A stretch of DNA of 64,000 nt, taken from positions 6,076,001 to 6,140,000 of the forward strand of contig NZ_CP192056.1 of assembly GCF_050942215.1 (NCBI RefSeq), in the 5' to 3' direction. Each line of letters begins with the position of its first letter. The first letter of the stretch is position 1. Under the pieces are notes generated by a model. The model saw nothing but the letters and a program-made list of their open reading frames with translations, made no database searches and was not told where the DNA came from. The DNA comes from Sphaerimonospora sp050942215 (GTDB lineage Bacteria > Actinomycetota > Actinomycetes > Streptosporangiales > Streptosporangiaceae). Position numbers and translations under genes: made by a program. Of the stretch, positions 7,602-16,641 are shown in pieces.

Positions 7602-8855
7602 ATGAGCGCCGAACCCACCACCGGCTCACCGCTCGACACCGCGGAGACCTCGTTCCGGCTGCTGGCCACCGGACCGGGAGCCCTGGCCCTGAACTGCGCC
7701 ACGCTCGCCCCCGGTCGTCTCCCCAGAGGAGAGGTGAACCTGCTGGAGCTTCGAATGCTGCTGACCGCCCGGCACGTCACCGACGAGGTCCGCGACGCCG
7801 TCTGGCGGGAACTGGTCACCCGGTCGCGGGAGCACAAAGGCGCCTGGACGGTCGCCGCCGTCGGCATGGCGATGCCCGCCCTCCGCATGATCGCCGCCTC
7901 GCTCACCCGCAACCTCTCCTGTGGCGACCCGGCCGATGTCGACTCCGAGATCCTGGCCGGCTACCTGTGGGCCCTGCGCCGGATGGACCTCGACACCTCC
8001 GGCGTCCGCGCCCGGCTGTGCCAGGCGGCCCGGTACACGGGCGAGCGCGCCGAACGGCACCTCTCCGCGAAGGCGGAGTGGCGGCAGCCGCCGGACGAGT
8101 CACCTCCCCCGCCACGACCCCGTCCCCGTCCCCGTCCCTGTCCCCACAGCAGGCCGTATTCCGACCTGGTGTTGGTCGACGCGGTGGCCACGGGCGTGCT
8201 CAGCGAGCTGGACGCCGAGCTGATCCTCCTGACCCGGCTGGGCGACTTGCCGCTGCGGCAGCCGTCCGGCACGACTCCCCCGACTCTCGCTTCCTCATCC
8301 ACAGGGTGTGTGGACGAGGAAGCGCCTACGGCTTCCGCGCGGAGCCAGGGAACTCCGGATGCGCAACTGGCAACCGACCCGAAGGGAGGCAGGGACACTA
8401 TCCCTGACTCCGCGCGGATCTCCTCCCACCCCCGGCCTGCCTTCGGTCGCCGTATCCCCCCGACGGTGCGGCAGTGGGGCGTGCTGCCCTGCAGCAGGCG
8501 GGACAGGTGGCACCGGGCGGGGCGCCTGATCGCGTTCCGTCTCCTGCCGATGCTGGGCGGCGCGGTGCCGTTCGTGGCCGCCGCGGCGACCAGCGCCATG
8601 GCCTCGTCGATCGTCGCCGCCGTGCCGTCGGACCTGAACTCGGTCTTCAACAACCTGCGGAACTGGCTGATCGGCTTGCTAGCGACGCTGGCCACGCTGA
8701 TGCTGACCCTCGGCGGGCTGCGCTACCTGGTGGCGGGCGGCGACCCGGGCGAGGTCCAGAAGGCGAAGGCGGCGTTGAAGGCCGCCGCCTTCGGCTACGC
8801 GCTCGCCGTACTGGCCCCGCTCTTCGTGAGCGTCCTCAAGCGGATCGTGGGGTGA
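7602..8855 (+). CDS. Sigma-like N-terminal domain fused to VirB2/TrbC-type pilin
   Basis: A 417-residue protein with two unlike halves. Residues 1-210 are helical and sigma-region-like (DAVWRELVTRSREHKGAWTV, then VLVDAVATGVLSELDAELI). A Pro/Arg/Ser-rich disordered linker spans about 160-310. The C-terminus (about 320-417) has a signal-like segment (MLGGAVPFVAAAATSAMAS) and the pilin core NNLRNWLIGLLATLATLM, GGLRYLVAGGDPGEVQKAK and a second membrane segment. The pilin part may also be made from an internal start. It opens the T4SS operon and overlaps the next gene by GTGA. The ATG at 7602 follows GGAGTAGGG. Confidence 0.75.
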   Translation: MSAEPTTGSPLDTAETSFRLLATGPGALALNCATLAPGRLPRGEVNLLELRMLLTARHVTDEVRDAVWRELVTRSREHKGAWTVAAVGMAMPALRMIAASLTRNLSCGDPADVDSEILAGYLWALRRMDLDTSGVRARLCQAARYTGERAERHLSAKAEWRQPPDESPPPPRPRPRPRPCPHSRPYSDLVLVDAVATGVLSELDAELILLTRLGDLPLRQPSGTTPPTLASSSTGCVDEEAPTASARSQGTPDAQLATDPKGGRDTIPDSARISSHPRPAFGRRIPPTVRQWGVLPCSRRDRWHRAGRLIAFRLLPMLGGAVPFVAAAATSAMASSIVAAVPSDLNSVFNNLRNWLIGLLATLATLMLTLGGLRYLVAGGDPGEVQKAKAALKAAAFGYALAVLAPLFVSVLKRIVG

Positions 8856-10669
8856 GCCCCGTGATCTCAACCCCCGAGAAGCTCACCGAAGCCAGTAGAC
8901 AGCGACCGGACACGGAAACGCCCATTGCCGCCGGGTTGCCAGCCGTTTCCCCTGCCGCTGCCGCGTTGCTTGATCAGCCCGCTGTCGCTTGCAGTGCACC
9001 GAAGGTGGCAAGGCCGCCTGCCCTCGCTGCCGTGCGGGTGGCAGCACACGTGGTCGTCGCTGCCGCCGCCGTCATCGGCGTCTGCGCCGTGGTGGCCGTC
9101 GTTACCGCGACGGCTGCGGAGGCAGCCGCGCCGATGCCCGCGCCCTCTCCGGTGCCCATGCCTTCCCCGGTGCCTGTGCCGTCCCCGTCCGTCTCTGGGG
9201 ATCTGCCGTCGACCGGGGGTACGGGGATCGGTTTCGGGTTCGGTGACTGGATCACCGGTCAGATCAATTCCTGGTTCGCCAATCTGGTGTATCTGGCGAT
9301 CAAGCCGTTGCTGGACCTGCTGGCGGTGACGCTGTTGGCCACCCCGGATGTGGCCGGCAGTGGCCGGGTCTTCGACTTGTGGAAGGCCAACGCCGCGATC
9401 GCCAACACCGGATTCGTCCTGCTGGCCACCATCGGCGCGATCAGCGCGATGGGCCACCAGACCGTACAGACCCGCTACGCGGTCAAGGAGGTCCTGCCCC
9501 GCCTGTGCATCGCCGTCCTAGCCGCGAACACCAGCTTCCTGCTCTGCGGCAAGGTCATCGAGATCGCCAACGCCCTGTCCACGGCGCTACTCGGGCAGGA
9601 CTTCGACGGCCACCGCGCCGCCGCGACCCTCCAGCTGTGGATCATCGCGCCGGGCATGCAGCACCAGATCTTCTTCATCCTGCTCGCCCTGGTCGCGGTC
9701 ATCCTGCTACTGCTCCTTCTGGTCACGTTCGTCATGCGGGCCGCGCTGATCCTGCTGCTGACGGTCGCCTCCCCGCTCGCGCTAGCCTGCCTGGCCCTGC
9801 CCTACACCGACGGGCTGACCCGCTTCTGGTGGCGCGCCTTCTGCGGCCTGCTGCTCATCCAGGTCGCCCAGTCCCTCACCCTCGTCCTAGCAGTAAGAAT
9901 CTTCTTCAACCAGGACGGCCGGCTGCTGCTCGGCATCGCCCCGACCGGCCAGCTCGTCAACCTGATCCTGGCCCTCTGCCTGCTGATCATCTTGATCCGC
10001 ATCCCGGGCTGGATCTCCCGCCGGATCTTCGCCCAGACCGGCGGCCGGGGCTGGATGGTCACCCGGATGATCAAATACGCCCTGGCCTACAAGCTCACCT
10101 CACCCGTCCTGAACGCCCTGCACCTCGGGCGGGGCGGACGCGGCCGGGCGTCCAGAAGTTCCGGGGCCGCTGGGAGCGTTGCCGCCCACGCCATGGCTGG
10201 CAAAGCGATCGCCGGCAGGGCGCTGCCCGCCCTTGCCGCCGCGGGGAGTGCCGCTGCCGCGGCCCGTGGCGGCGCCGGTCCCGTCAAGCACGCGCCGGTG
10301 TCCGCCCGTCGTCCAGTGAACCCGGCGGATTGGGAGCCCGCCCCGGTCAAGCACGCGCCGTCCGCGCCCGCAGTGCAGGGCAAGTACCGGATGCCGCCGC
10401 GGCCGTCGGCGCCGGTTCCTCGTACGACGCCGGTGTACGGGTATCCGCGTGAGGCCTACTACGCGAACGGCCCAGCCGGGCTCGCGCAGATGGCCCGGCT
10501 GCGCAACCCGTCCACCCCGCCGCCAACCTCCGGGCAATCGGCTCGGCCGATCGTCCCGCCGGGCGCGCCCACTCCCGGCAGCGTCGACTGGCCCGAAAAC
10601 CCAGGGGCTCGCCGTAAGCCGCCGAGACGCGGTCGCCCGTCCGGCTCCTCTGGGGGTGGTGGCCGATGA
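8852..10669 (+). CDS. VirB6/TrbL-like polytopic membrane protein of T4SS
   Basis: A 605-residue inner-membrane channel component. A long N-terminal region has a hydrophobic segment (about 55-80) and Pro-Met-rich stretch, then FGDWITGQINSWFANLVYLA and at least six membrane helices between about 150 and 415. A hydrophilic Arg/Ala/Pro-rich tail of some 180 residues follows. The GTG at 8852 overlaps the pilin stop (GTGA) and fits translational coupling. The helix pattern and its place between pilin and PrgI match actinobacterial VirB6-like proteins. The tail with repeated VKHAPxS motifs is probably cytoplasmic and disordered. Confidence 0.85.
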   Translation: MSPVISTPEKLTEASRQRPDTETPIAAGLPAVSPAAAALLDQPAVACSAPKVARPPALAAVRVAAHVVVAAAAVIGVCAVVAVVTATAAEAAAPMPAPSPVPMPSPVPVPSPSVSGDLPSTGGTGIGFGFGDWITGQINSWFANLVYLAIKPLLDLLAVTLLATPDVAGSGRVFDLWKANAAIANTGFVLLATIGAISAMGHQTVQTRYAVKEVLPRLCIAVLAANTSFLLCGKVIEIANALSTALLGQDFDGHRAAATLQLWIIAPGMQHQIFFILLALVAVILLLLLLVTFVMRAALILLLTVASPLALACLALPYTDGLTRFWWRAFCGLLLIQVAQSLTLVLAVRIFFNQDGRLLLGIAPTGQLVNLILALCLLIILIRIPGWISRRIFAQTGGRGWMVTRMIKYALAYKLTSPVLNALHLGRGGRGRASRSSGAAGSVAAHAMAGKAIAGRALPALAAAGSAAAAARGGAGPVKHAPVSARRPVNPADWEPAPVKHAPSAPAVQGKYRMPPRPSAPVPRTTPVYGYPREAYYANGPAGLAQMARLRNPSTPPPTSGQSARPIVPPGAPTPGSVDWPENPGARRKPPRRGRPSGSSGGGGR

Positions 10670-11601
10670 GCTGGGTGCAGCCGGTCCGCATCCCCGCCGA
10701 TGTGGACCAGGAAGACCGGATCATCGCCGGCTTCACGGCCCGCCAGGTCGCCATCCTCGGCGGCACCGGAGCCCTGATCTACGCCGCCTATCTGCTCGTC
10801 GGTGAGCGGGTGCCGCTGGTGATCTGCGCCGCCGTAGCCCTGCCGGTCGCGGTGGCCGGGATCCTGCTGGCCGTCGCGCAGCACGACGGCGTGTCGCTCG
10901 ACCGCTACCTGCTCGCCGTGGCACGCCACCTGCGCTCACCCAAACGCCTCGTGTCCACGCCGCAGGAAGTTCCTACGCCTCCCGCCTGGATCGGCGTCAA
11001 GCCCGGCCCCCTTCCCGCGCCGCTACGGCTCCCCGTCCGGGGAGTGGCGGAGGACGGGTTGATCGATCTCGGCCCGGATGGCGTCGCCACCGTCGCGGAG
11101 GTGTCGACGGTCAGCTTCGCGCTGCGGACCCCGGATGAGCAGGACGCGCTGGTCGCGGTGTTCGGGCGCTGGCTCAACTCGCTGTCTGGCCCGGCCCAGA
11201 TCGTGGTCCGCGCCGAACGGGTCGATCTGAGCCCGACCATCGCCGCCCTTGAGCACAACGCCCGCCAGCTCCCGCACCCAGCGCTGTCGGCCGCCGCGCT
11301 CCAGCACGCCGATTTCCTCGCCCAGATCGGCGAGCGCCACGACCTGCTGCGCCGCCAGGTCCTGCTGGTCGTCCGCGAGCCCGCACCCGGCAAAGCGCGT
11401 GACGCTGCGGCAGCCCGAGCCCTGCGGCGACTGGAGGAGGCGGCCCGGCTGCTGTCCGCATGTGGGCTGACCGTACGGCTTCTGGACGAGGCGGCTGCCT
11501 CCGGCCTGCTCGCCGCCTGCTTCGACCCATCAGCACCGCCGTTGCCCGCCCCCGAGATGGCGGCTCCGGACCAGGTCATCACGAGAGGGGAAGGCTGGTG
11601 A
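10666..11601 (+). CDS. PrgI-family protein (VirB3-like with VirB4 N-terminal part)
   Basis: A 311-residue protein. The first 95 residues form a PrgI/SCO6880-type domain: PVRIPADVDQEDRIIAGFTA, then two adjacent membrane helices (QVAILGGTGALIYAAYLLV and VICAAVALPVAVAGILLA). The remainder is a soluble domain with a PAWIGVK start that resembles the N-terminal portion of VirB4-like proteins. The ATG at 10666 overlaps the preceding stop (ATGA). It probably anchors the VirB4 ATPase at the membrane. Confidence 0.85.
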   Translation: MSWVQPVRIPADVDQEDRIIAGFTARQVAILGGTGALIYAAYLLVGERVPLVICAAVALPVAVAGILLAVAQHDGVSLDRYLLAVARHLRSPKRLVSTPQEVPTPPAWIGVKPGPLPAPLRLPVRGVAEDGLIDLGPDGVATVAEVSTVSFALRTPDEQDALVAVFGRWLNSLSGPAQIVVRAERVDLSPTIAALEHNARQLPHPALSAAALQHADFLAQIGERHDLLRRQVLLVVREPAPGKARDAAAARALRRLEEAARLLSACGLTVRLLDEAAASGLLAACFDPSAPPLPAPEMAAPDQVITRGEGW

Positions 11602-13367
11602 AAGTCGTATTCCGCCGTATGGCACAACGCGTGCACGGGTTCAGCCCGGACGCGGTCGAGGTCCAGCCTCGGCGTCTCCAGGTCGGCGACAGCCAGTGCG
11701 CGACGCTCGCCATCACCGGTTACCCGCGCGAGGTCACGCCGGGCTGGCTCGAACCGCTGCTCACCCACCCGGGCCGGTTGGACGTGTCGTTCCACATCGA
11801 GCCCGTGCCGTCCCTGGTCGCCTCCGACCGGCTGCGCAAGCAGCTCGCCCGGCTGGAGTCCGGCTTGCGTAGCGACCAGCAGCACGGCCGGCTGGTCGAC
11901 CCAAGCGCGGAGGTCGCCGCCGAGGACGCCCAGGATCTCGCCTCCCGGATCGCGCGCGGCCAGGCCAAGCTGTTCCGCACCTCGATCTACCTCACTGTCC
12001 ACGCCACCACGACGGAGGAACTGGAGGACGCCTGCGCCCAGGTCCGCGCGCTGGCCGCCTCGCTCCTGCTGGATGCGCGCGTGGTGACCTTCCGGCAGCT
12101 CCAAGGGTGGGTGTCGGCGCTGCCCGTGGCGTACGACAACCTGCGGATGCGCCGTACCTTCGACACCCCAGCGCTCGCCACGGCCTTCCCGTTCACCTCA
12201 CCCGACCTGGCCACCGACCTCGGACCTACCACGGTCCTGTACGGCGCGAACGCCGCCAGCGCCTCCCTGGTCGCCTGGGACCGGTTCGCCCAGCCCAACC
12301 ACAACTCCACCATCCTCGGCTGTTCCGGCGGCGGGAAGTCCTACCTGGCCAAGCTGGAGGCGCTGCGCTCGCTGTACACGGGGGTCGAGGTCGCCGTCAT
12401 CGACCCCGAAGACGAGTACGCCCGCCTGTGCACGGCCGTCGGCGGCGCCTACCTGCACCTGGGCGCGGCGAGCGTCCGCCTCAACCCCTTCGACCTGCTG
12501 CCCACACACCAGCGGGAGGGCGACGCGCTGACCCGGCGCTCGCTGTTCCTGCACACGCTGATCGCAGTCATGCTCGGCGAGCCGCTCGACAAGGGCAGCA
12601 AGGCCGCGCTCGACCGCGCCATCATCGCCGCCTACAAGGGCGCTGGGATCACCTTCGATCGGCGAACCTGGAAACGCCGCCCGCCGCTCATGAAGGATCT
12701 GGTAAGCGCGCTTACCGACGATGGTGATCCCGCTGCGGCCGAGATCGCCGCCGGGCTCGCGCCGTACGTCACGGGAAGCCACCGCCGGCTCTTCGACGGC
12801 CACACCACCACCCGGCCCGACTCCCACCTGATCGTCTTCTCGCTTCGCGACCTTCCCGAGGAGCTCAAGGCTGTCGGCACGCTGCTCACCCTGGACGCGG
12901 TCTGGAGACGGGTCTCCGACCCCGTCAATCGGCGGCCTCGCCTGGTCGTGGTCGATGAGGCCTGGCTGCTGATGCGCGATCCGGAGGGCGCGAAGTTCCT
13001 GCTGAGGATGGCCAAGGCCGCCCGGAAACACTGGGCCGGGCTGTCGGTGGTCACCCAGGACGCCGCCGACCTGCTCGGCTCCGATATCGGGCAGGCGATC
13101 ATCGCCAACTCCACCACGCAGATCCTCCTGCGCCAGGCGCCCCAGGCGATCGACAGAGTCGCCGAGGCGTTCCGGCTGTCCGATGGGGAGCGGCAGCTCC
13201 TGCTGTCGGCGGATCGCGGTTTCGGGCTCCTGGCCGCGGATTCCGGCGCTGCCCGGGTGGCCTTCCGAGTCCTGGCGAGCGAGCAGGAACACCGCCTGGT
13301 CACCTCTTCGCCCGAGGAGCTGGCGGCCTACGGAGAACTCGCCGAGTACGGAGAGGACGACCTGTGA
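11598..13367 (+). CDS. virB4: VirB4-like T4SS ATPase
   Basis: A 589-residue cytoplasmic ATPase that powers the secretion channel. The Walker A motif GCSGGGKS lies at about 241-248 and Walker B RLVVVDEAWLLM at about 447-458, followed by a VVTQDAADLL sensor segment and an arginine-finger region (LLRQAPQAIDR). The GTG at 11598 overlaps the PrgI stop (GTGA) with GAGGGGAAGG upstream, and is preferred over the longer open frame that starts inside the PrgI gene. It is slightly short for VirB4, because part of the N-terminal domain appears to sit in the preceding PrgI protein. Confidence 0.93.
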   Translation: MKVVFRRMAQRVHGFSPDAVEVQPRRLQVGDSQCATLAITGYPREVTPGWLEPLLTHPGRLDVSFHIEPVPSLVASDRLRKQLARLESGLRSDQQHGRLVDPSAEVAAEDAQDLASRIARGQAKLFRTSIYLTVHATTTEELEDACAQVRALAASLLLDARVVTFRQLQGWVSALPVAYDNLRMRRTFDTPALATAFPFTSPDLATDLGPTTVLYGANAASASLVAWDRFAQPNHNSTILGCSGGGKSYLAKLEALRSLYTGVEVAVIDPEDEYARLCTAVGGAYLHLGAASVRLNPFDLLPTHQREGDALTRRSLFLHTLIAVMLGEPLDKGSKAALDRAIIAAYKGAGITFDRRTWKRRPPLMKDLVSALTDDGDPAAAEIAAGLAPYVTGSHRRLFDGHTTTRPDSHLIVFSLRDLPEELKAVGTLLTLDAVWRRVSDPVNRRPRLVVVDEAWLLMRDPEGAKFLLRMAKAARKHWAGLSVVTQDAADLLGSDIGQAIIANSTTQILLRQAPQAIDRVAEAFRLSDGERQLLLSADRGFGLLAADSGAARVAFRVLASEQEHRLVTSSPEELAAYGELAEYGEDDL

Positions 13368-15805
13368 TTGACGACCTTCTCAACAACCCGGACGTCTTCC
13401 TCGACTGGCTGATGGCCTGGCTGGACGCGCACGTCTGGCAGGCGACCTTCACGGTCTCAGCCGCCGCGTTCGTCCTCGAGGCGCTCCGCTCCCTGGTCGT
13501 ACGGCTCCGCCACCGCGCCGCGACCAACGGGGTTCGGTGTGTGGAGATCCTCGCCCCTCCGGTGGCGGACATGGCCGGTGCGGAGGCGCTGTGGACCAAC
13601 CTGATGGGGCTGCTGCGGCCGGCTTGGAAGCGCGTGCTGTTCGGCCAGCCGCATCTGGCGTTCGAGTACGTCTTCGGCGTCGGTGGCGTGCGGATCCGGC
13701 TGTGGGTCCCCGGCACCGTTTCCCAGCACCTGGTGGAGCATGCGATTGAGTCGGCCTGGCCGTCGGCGCGCACGGCGGTCGTGGAGGCGGCCCCGCCGGT
13801 ACCGCTCACCGGGCAGGCCACCGGCGGCCATCTGGTGATCGCGCGCAGCGAGCTGCTGCCGATCCGCCACTCCCACGACCGGGATCCGCTGCGCGCGCTG
13901 CTCGGTGCCGGGGTCGGCATGCCGACCTGGCAGCACGCCGCCGTCCAAGTCCTCGCCCGTCCCGCCACCGGCCGCCGCCTGGCCCAGGTGATCAGCGGAG
14001 GCCTCGCCGGAGTGACCACGCGGGGCGGCCTGACGGGTGCACTGGCCGTACCGCTCGGACTGGTGCGCGCTCTCCTCGACTTCGTCACGCCCGGTCCGAT
14101 GCACCCCCGGCCCCACCCAGCGCATCTCCACCCGGCCAATCGTGTCGTCCGGCTGGAGGAGTCGGCCGAGGCCCGCGCCATCCGCGACAAAGCCCAGCGC
14201 CCCCGGTATGAGGTCGCGATCCGCTACGCCGTACAGGCTGATGACCTCGTGACGGGCGATGAGCGCAATGCCAAACAGTCGCGCGAGGCCCGGCGCAGCG
14301 CGATCCGGGGCCGCGCGCATGCGATCGCCTCGTCCTTCGCGCTGTTCTCCGGGCACAACCGGCTGGAACGGCATCGGCTCCCGCTGCCTGCCGCGCGGTT
14401 GGCGTCGCGGAGGCTGGGGCGCGGGTTTCTGCTGTCGGTGCCCGAACTCGCCGCGCTCGCGCACCTTCCCTTGGACCTCGCCGTGCCCGGTCTGCCGCGT
14501 GCTGGGGCCAGGTCCGTCCCGCCCGCACCCCAGATCGCCTCGGCGGGCAAGGTCCTCGGTCTCTCCGATGCCGGGCATGAGCGGCCGGTCGCGCTGCGGG
14601 TGGCCGACTCCTGCCACCACGTGCACGTCCTCGGTCCCAACGGCACCGGCAAGAGCACCCTGCTGGCCCAGATGATCCTGTCCGATATCGAGGCCGGCCG
14701 CGGTGTCGCCGTCATCGAGGCCAAGGGCGACCTGATCACCGACCTGCTCGGGCTCATCCCGGAGGAGGCGGCGGACAAGGTGGTGCTCATCGATCCTGAC
14801 GACCGCAACCCGTGGCCGGCGCTGAACGTGCTCGGTGGTTCCAACGAGATCGGCGTGGACAACCTCGTCGGCATCTTCCACAAGATCTACGCCGACTACT
14901 GGGGACCACGCACCGACGACATCCTGCGCGGCTGCGCGCTCACGCTGGCGCACCACGGCGGAACCCTCGCCGACGTCCCGCTGCTGCTCACCAACTCGGC
15001 TTACCGCGCCGACCTCGTCGAAGCGCTCAACGACGGATTCCTGCTCGGCTTCTGGCACTGGTACGACAACCTGTCCGAGCAGGCCCAGGCGCACGTCACC
15101 GCGCCGATCATGAATAAGCTGCGGGCCTTCCTGCTCCGGCCGTTCGTCCGCAGCGTCATCGGCTCGGCCAGGTCGACCTTCGATCTCGGCGACGTCCTCG
15201 ACGGGGGGATCCTGCTCGCGCGCCTGCCCAAGGGCGTCCTCGGCGACGACAGCGCCCGGCTGCTGGGTTCGCTGATCCTCGCCCAGGTCTGGCAGGCCGC
15301 CGCCCGCCGAGCCCGGCTCGGACACGCCCGCTCACCCGCCGCCCTGTACGTCGATGAGACGCAGAACTTCCTCAACCTGCCGCACACGCTCAGCGAGATG
15401 CTCGCCGAAGCCCGCGCCTACCGGCTGTCGATGGTGCTCGCCCACCAACACCTGGCCCAACTCCCCCGCGACCTACGCCAAGCGATCAGCTCCGACGCCC
15501 GCAACAAGGTCTACTTCTCCCTCTCGCCCCAGGACGCCCGTGAGGTCGAGCACCACTTCAGCCCCCACCTGACCGCGCACGACCTGGCCAACCTGGACGC
15601 CTTCCAAGCCGCGGCACGTCTTGTCGTGCGCTCCGCGGAGGTCCCGCCCTTCACCCTGCGCACCCGGCCCCTGCCCGAACCCGATCCCGGCCTCGCCGAG
15701 CGCGTCCGGATCGCCGCCTCCCGAGCCCACGGACGCCACCCCGCAGCCACCGCCGACCCCCTTCCGGAAGGAGACCCCCGCACCCAACCACGAGGAGACT
15801 CATGA
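13364..15805 (+). CDS. virD4: VirD4/TraG-like coupling ATPase
   Basis: An 813-residue type IV coupling protein that brings DNA to the secretion channel. An N-terminal membrane-proximal segment (FTVSAAAFVLEAL) and a large middle domain precede the motor domain with Walker A GPNGTGKST at about 423-431, Walker B ALYVDETQN at about 659-667, and RLSMVLAHQHLAQL. The GTG at 13364 overlaps the VirB4 stop (GTGA). The C-terminal tail is Pro/Arg-rich. It is HerA/TraG-like rather than FtsK/TraB-like, so transfer probably uses single-stranded DNA, though no relaxase was recognised nearby. Confidence 0.9.
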   Translation: MIDDLLNNPDVFLDWLMAWLDAHVWQATFTVSAAAFVLEALRSLVVRLRHRAATNGVRCVEILAPPVADMAGAEALWTNLMGLLRPAWKRVLFGQPHLAFEYVFGVGGVRIRLWVPGTVSQHLVEHAIESAWPSARTAVVEAAPPVPLTGQATGGHLVIARSELLPIRHSHDRDPLRALLGAGVGMPTWQHAAVQVLARPATGRRLAQVISGGLAGVTTRGGLTGALAVPLGLVRALLDFVTPGPMHPRPHPAHLHPANRVVRLEESAEARAIRDKAQRPRYEVAIRYAVQADDLVTGDERNAKQSREARRSAIRGRAHAIASSFALFSGHNRLERHRLPLPAARLASRRLGRGFLLSVPELAALAHLPLDLAVPGLPRAGARSVPPAPQIASAGKVLGLSDAGHERPVALRVADSCHHVHVLGPNGTGKSTLLAQMILSDIEAGRGVAVIEAKGDLITDLLGLIPEEAADKVVLIDPDDRNPWPALNVLGGSNEIGVDNLVGIFHKIYADYWGPRTDDILRGCALTLAHHGGTLADVPLLLTNSAYRADLVEALNDGFLLGFWHWYDNLSEQAQAHVTAPIMNKLRAFLLRPFVRSVIGSARSTFDLGDVLDGGILLARLPKGVLGDDSARLLGSLILAQVWQAAARRARLGHARSPAALYVDETQNFLNLPHTLSEMLAEARAYRLSMVLAHQHLAQLPRDLRQAISSDARNKVYFSLSPQDAREVEHHFSPHLTAHDLANLDAFQAAARLVVRSAEVPPFTLRTRPLPEPDPGLAERVRIAASRAHGRHPAATADPLPEGDPRTQPRGDS

Positions 15806-16641
15806 ACCAGCACTACACACCCCGCGTCCTGGACTCGCTCGTCATCCGGCTCACCGACCACGACCGGCGCCTGCTCCGCCTGGTCTGGACGCACGAGGTC
15901 CTGACCACCCACCAACTCCTGCAGGCGGCGTACGACAACGACCACACCGGCCGCCACCGCCTGGTAAAGCTGAACCGCCTCGGCGCGCTCGACCGCTTCC
16001 GCCCCCGGCCTCCCCTCGGCTCCGCGCCCTGGCACTACGTCCTGGGAGAAGCCGGCGCCGCCGTACTCGCTCACGAGAACGGCGTCACCCTCGCCGAATT
16101 CGGATACCGGCGCGGCCAGGCCCTCGCCATCGCCTACAGCCAGCGCCTCGCCCACACCGTCGGCGTCAACGACGTCTTCGCCGCCCTGTCCGGCCACGCC
16201 CGCCGCACCGAGGGCTGCCGGCTGGACACCTGGTGGACCGAAGCGCAGTGCAAGGCCATGTGGGGCAAACACGTGCGCCCCGACGCCTACGGACGGTGGA
16301 CCGACAACGGCCTCACGCTGGACTTCTTCCTCGAATACGACACCGGCACCGAATCCCTCGACCGGGTCGCCGCCAAGCTCCGCGGATACGCCTCGCTGGC
16401 CGCCTCCAGTGGGATCGACACCCCGGTCCTGTTCCTGACCAGCACCCCACGCCGCGAAGCCAACCTGCACGACCGGCTACGCCTGCGGGGCGCTCTCGTG
16501 CCGGTGCCCGTCGCCACCGCCGCCCAGGGCCAGGAACCGCACGGGGCGATATGGCTACCGGGCAACCGGACCGAAGGACGGCTCCGCCTCGCCGAACTCG
16601 CACGCCACTTCGGCCAAGAGGGGCGGGAGGGGCGGTCGTGA
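15802..16641 (+). CDS. Replication-relaxation (MobC-like) protein
   Basis: A 279-residue protein of the Replic_Relax family found in actinobacterial plasmids and conjugative elements. The N-terminal winged-helix region (VIRLTDHDRRLLRLVWTHEV, LLQAAYDNDHTGRHRLVKL) probably binds DNA. The C-terminal part contains WWTEAQCKAMWGKHVRPDAY and LDFFLEYDTGTESLDRVAAK, a nuclease-like fold pattern with acidic residues. It overlaps the coupling protein by ATGA. Its likely role is oriT or origin processing, the nearest thing to a relaxase accessory here. Confidence 0.8.
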   Translation: MNQHYTPRVLDSLVIRLTDHDRRLLRLVWTHEVLTTHQLLQAAYDNDHTGRHRLVKLNRLGALDRFRPRPPLGSAPWHYVLGEAGAAVLAHENGVTLAEFGYRRGQALAIAYSQRLAHTVGVNDVFAALSGHARRTEGCRLDTWWTEAQCKAMWGKHVRPDAYGRWTDNGLTLDFFLEYDTGTESLDRVAAKLRGYASLAASSGIDTPVLFLTSTPRREANLHDRLRLRGALVPVPVATAAQGQEPHGAIWLPGNRTEGRLRLAELARHFGQEGREGRS

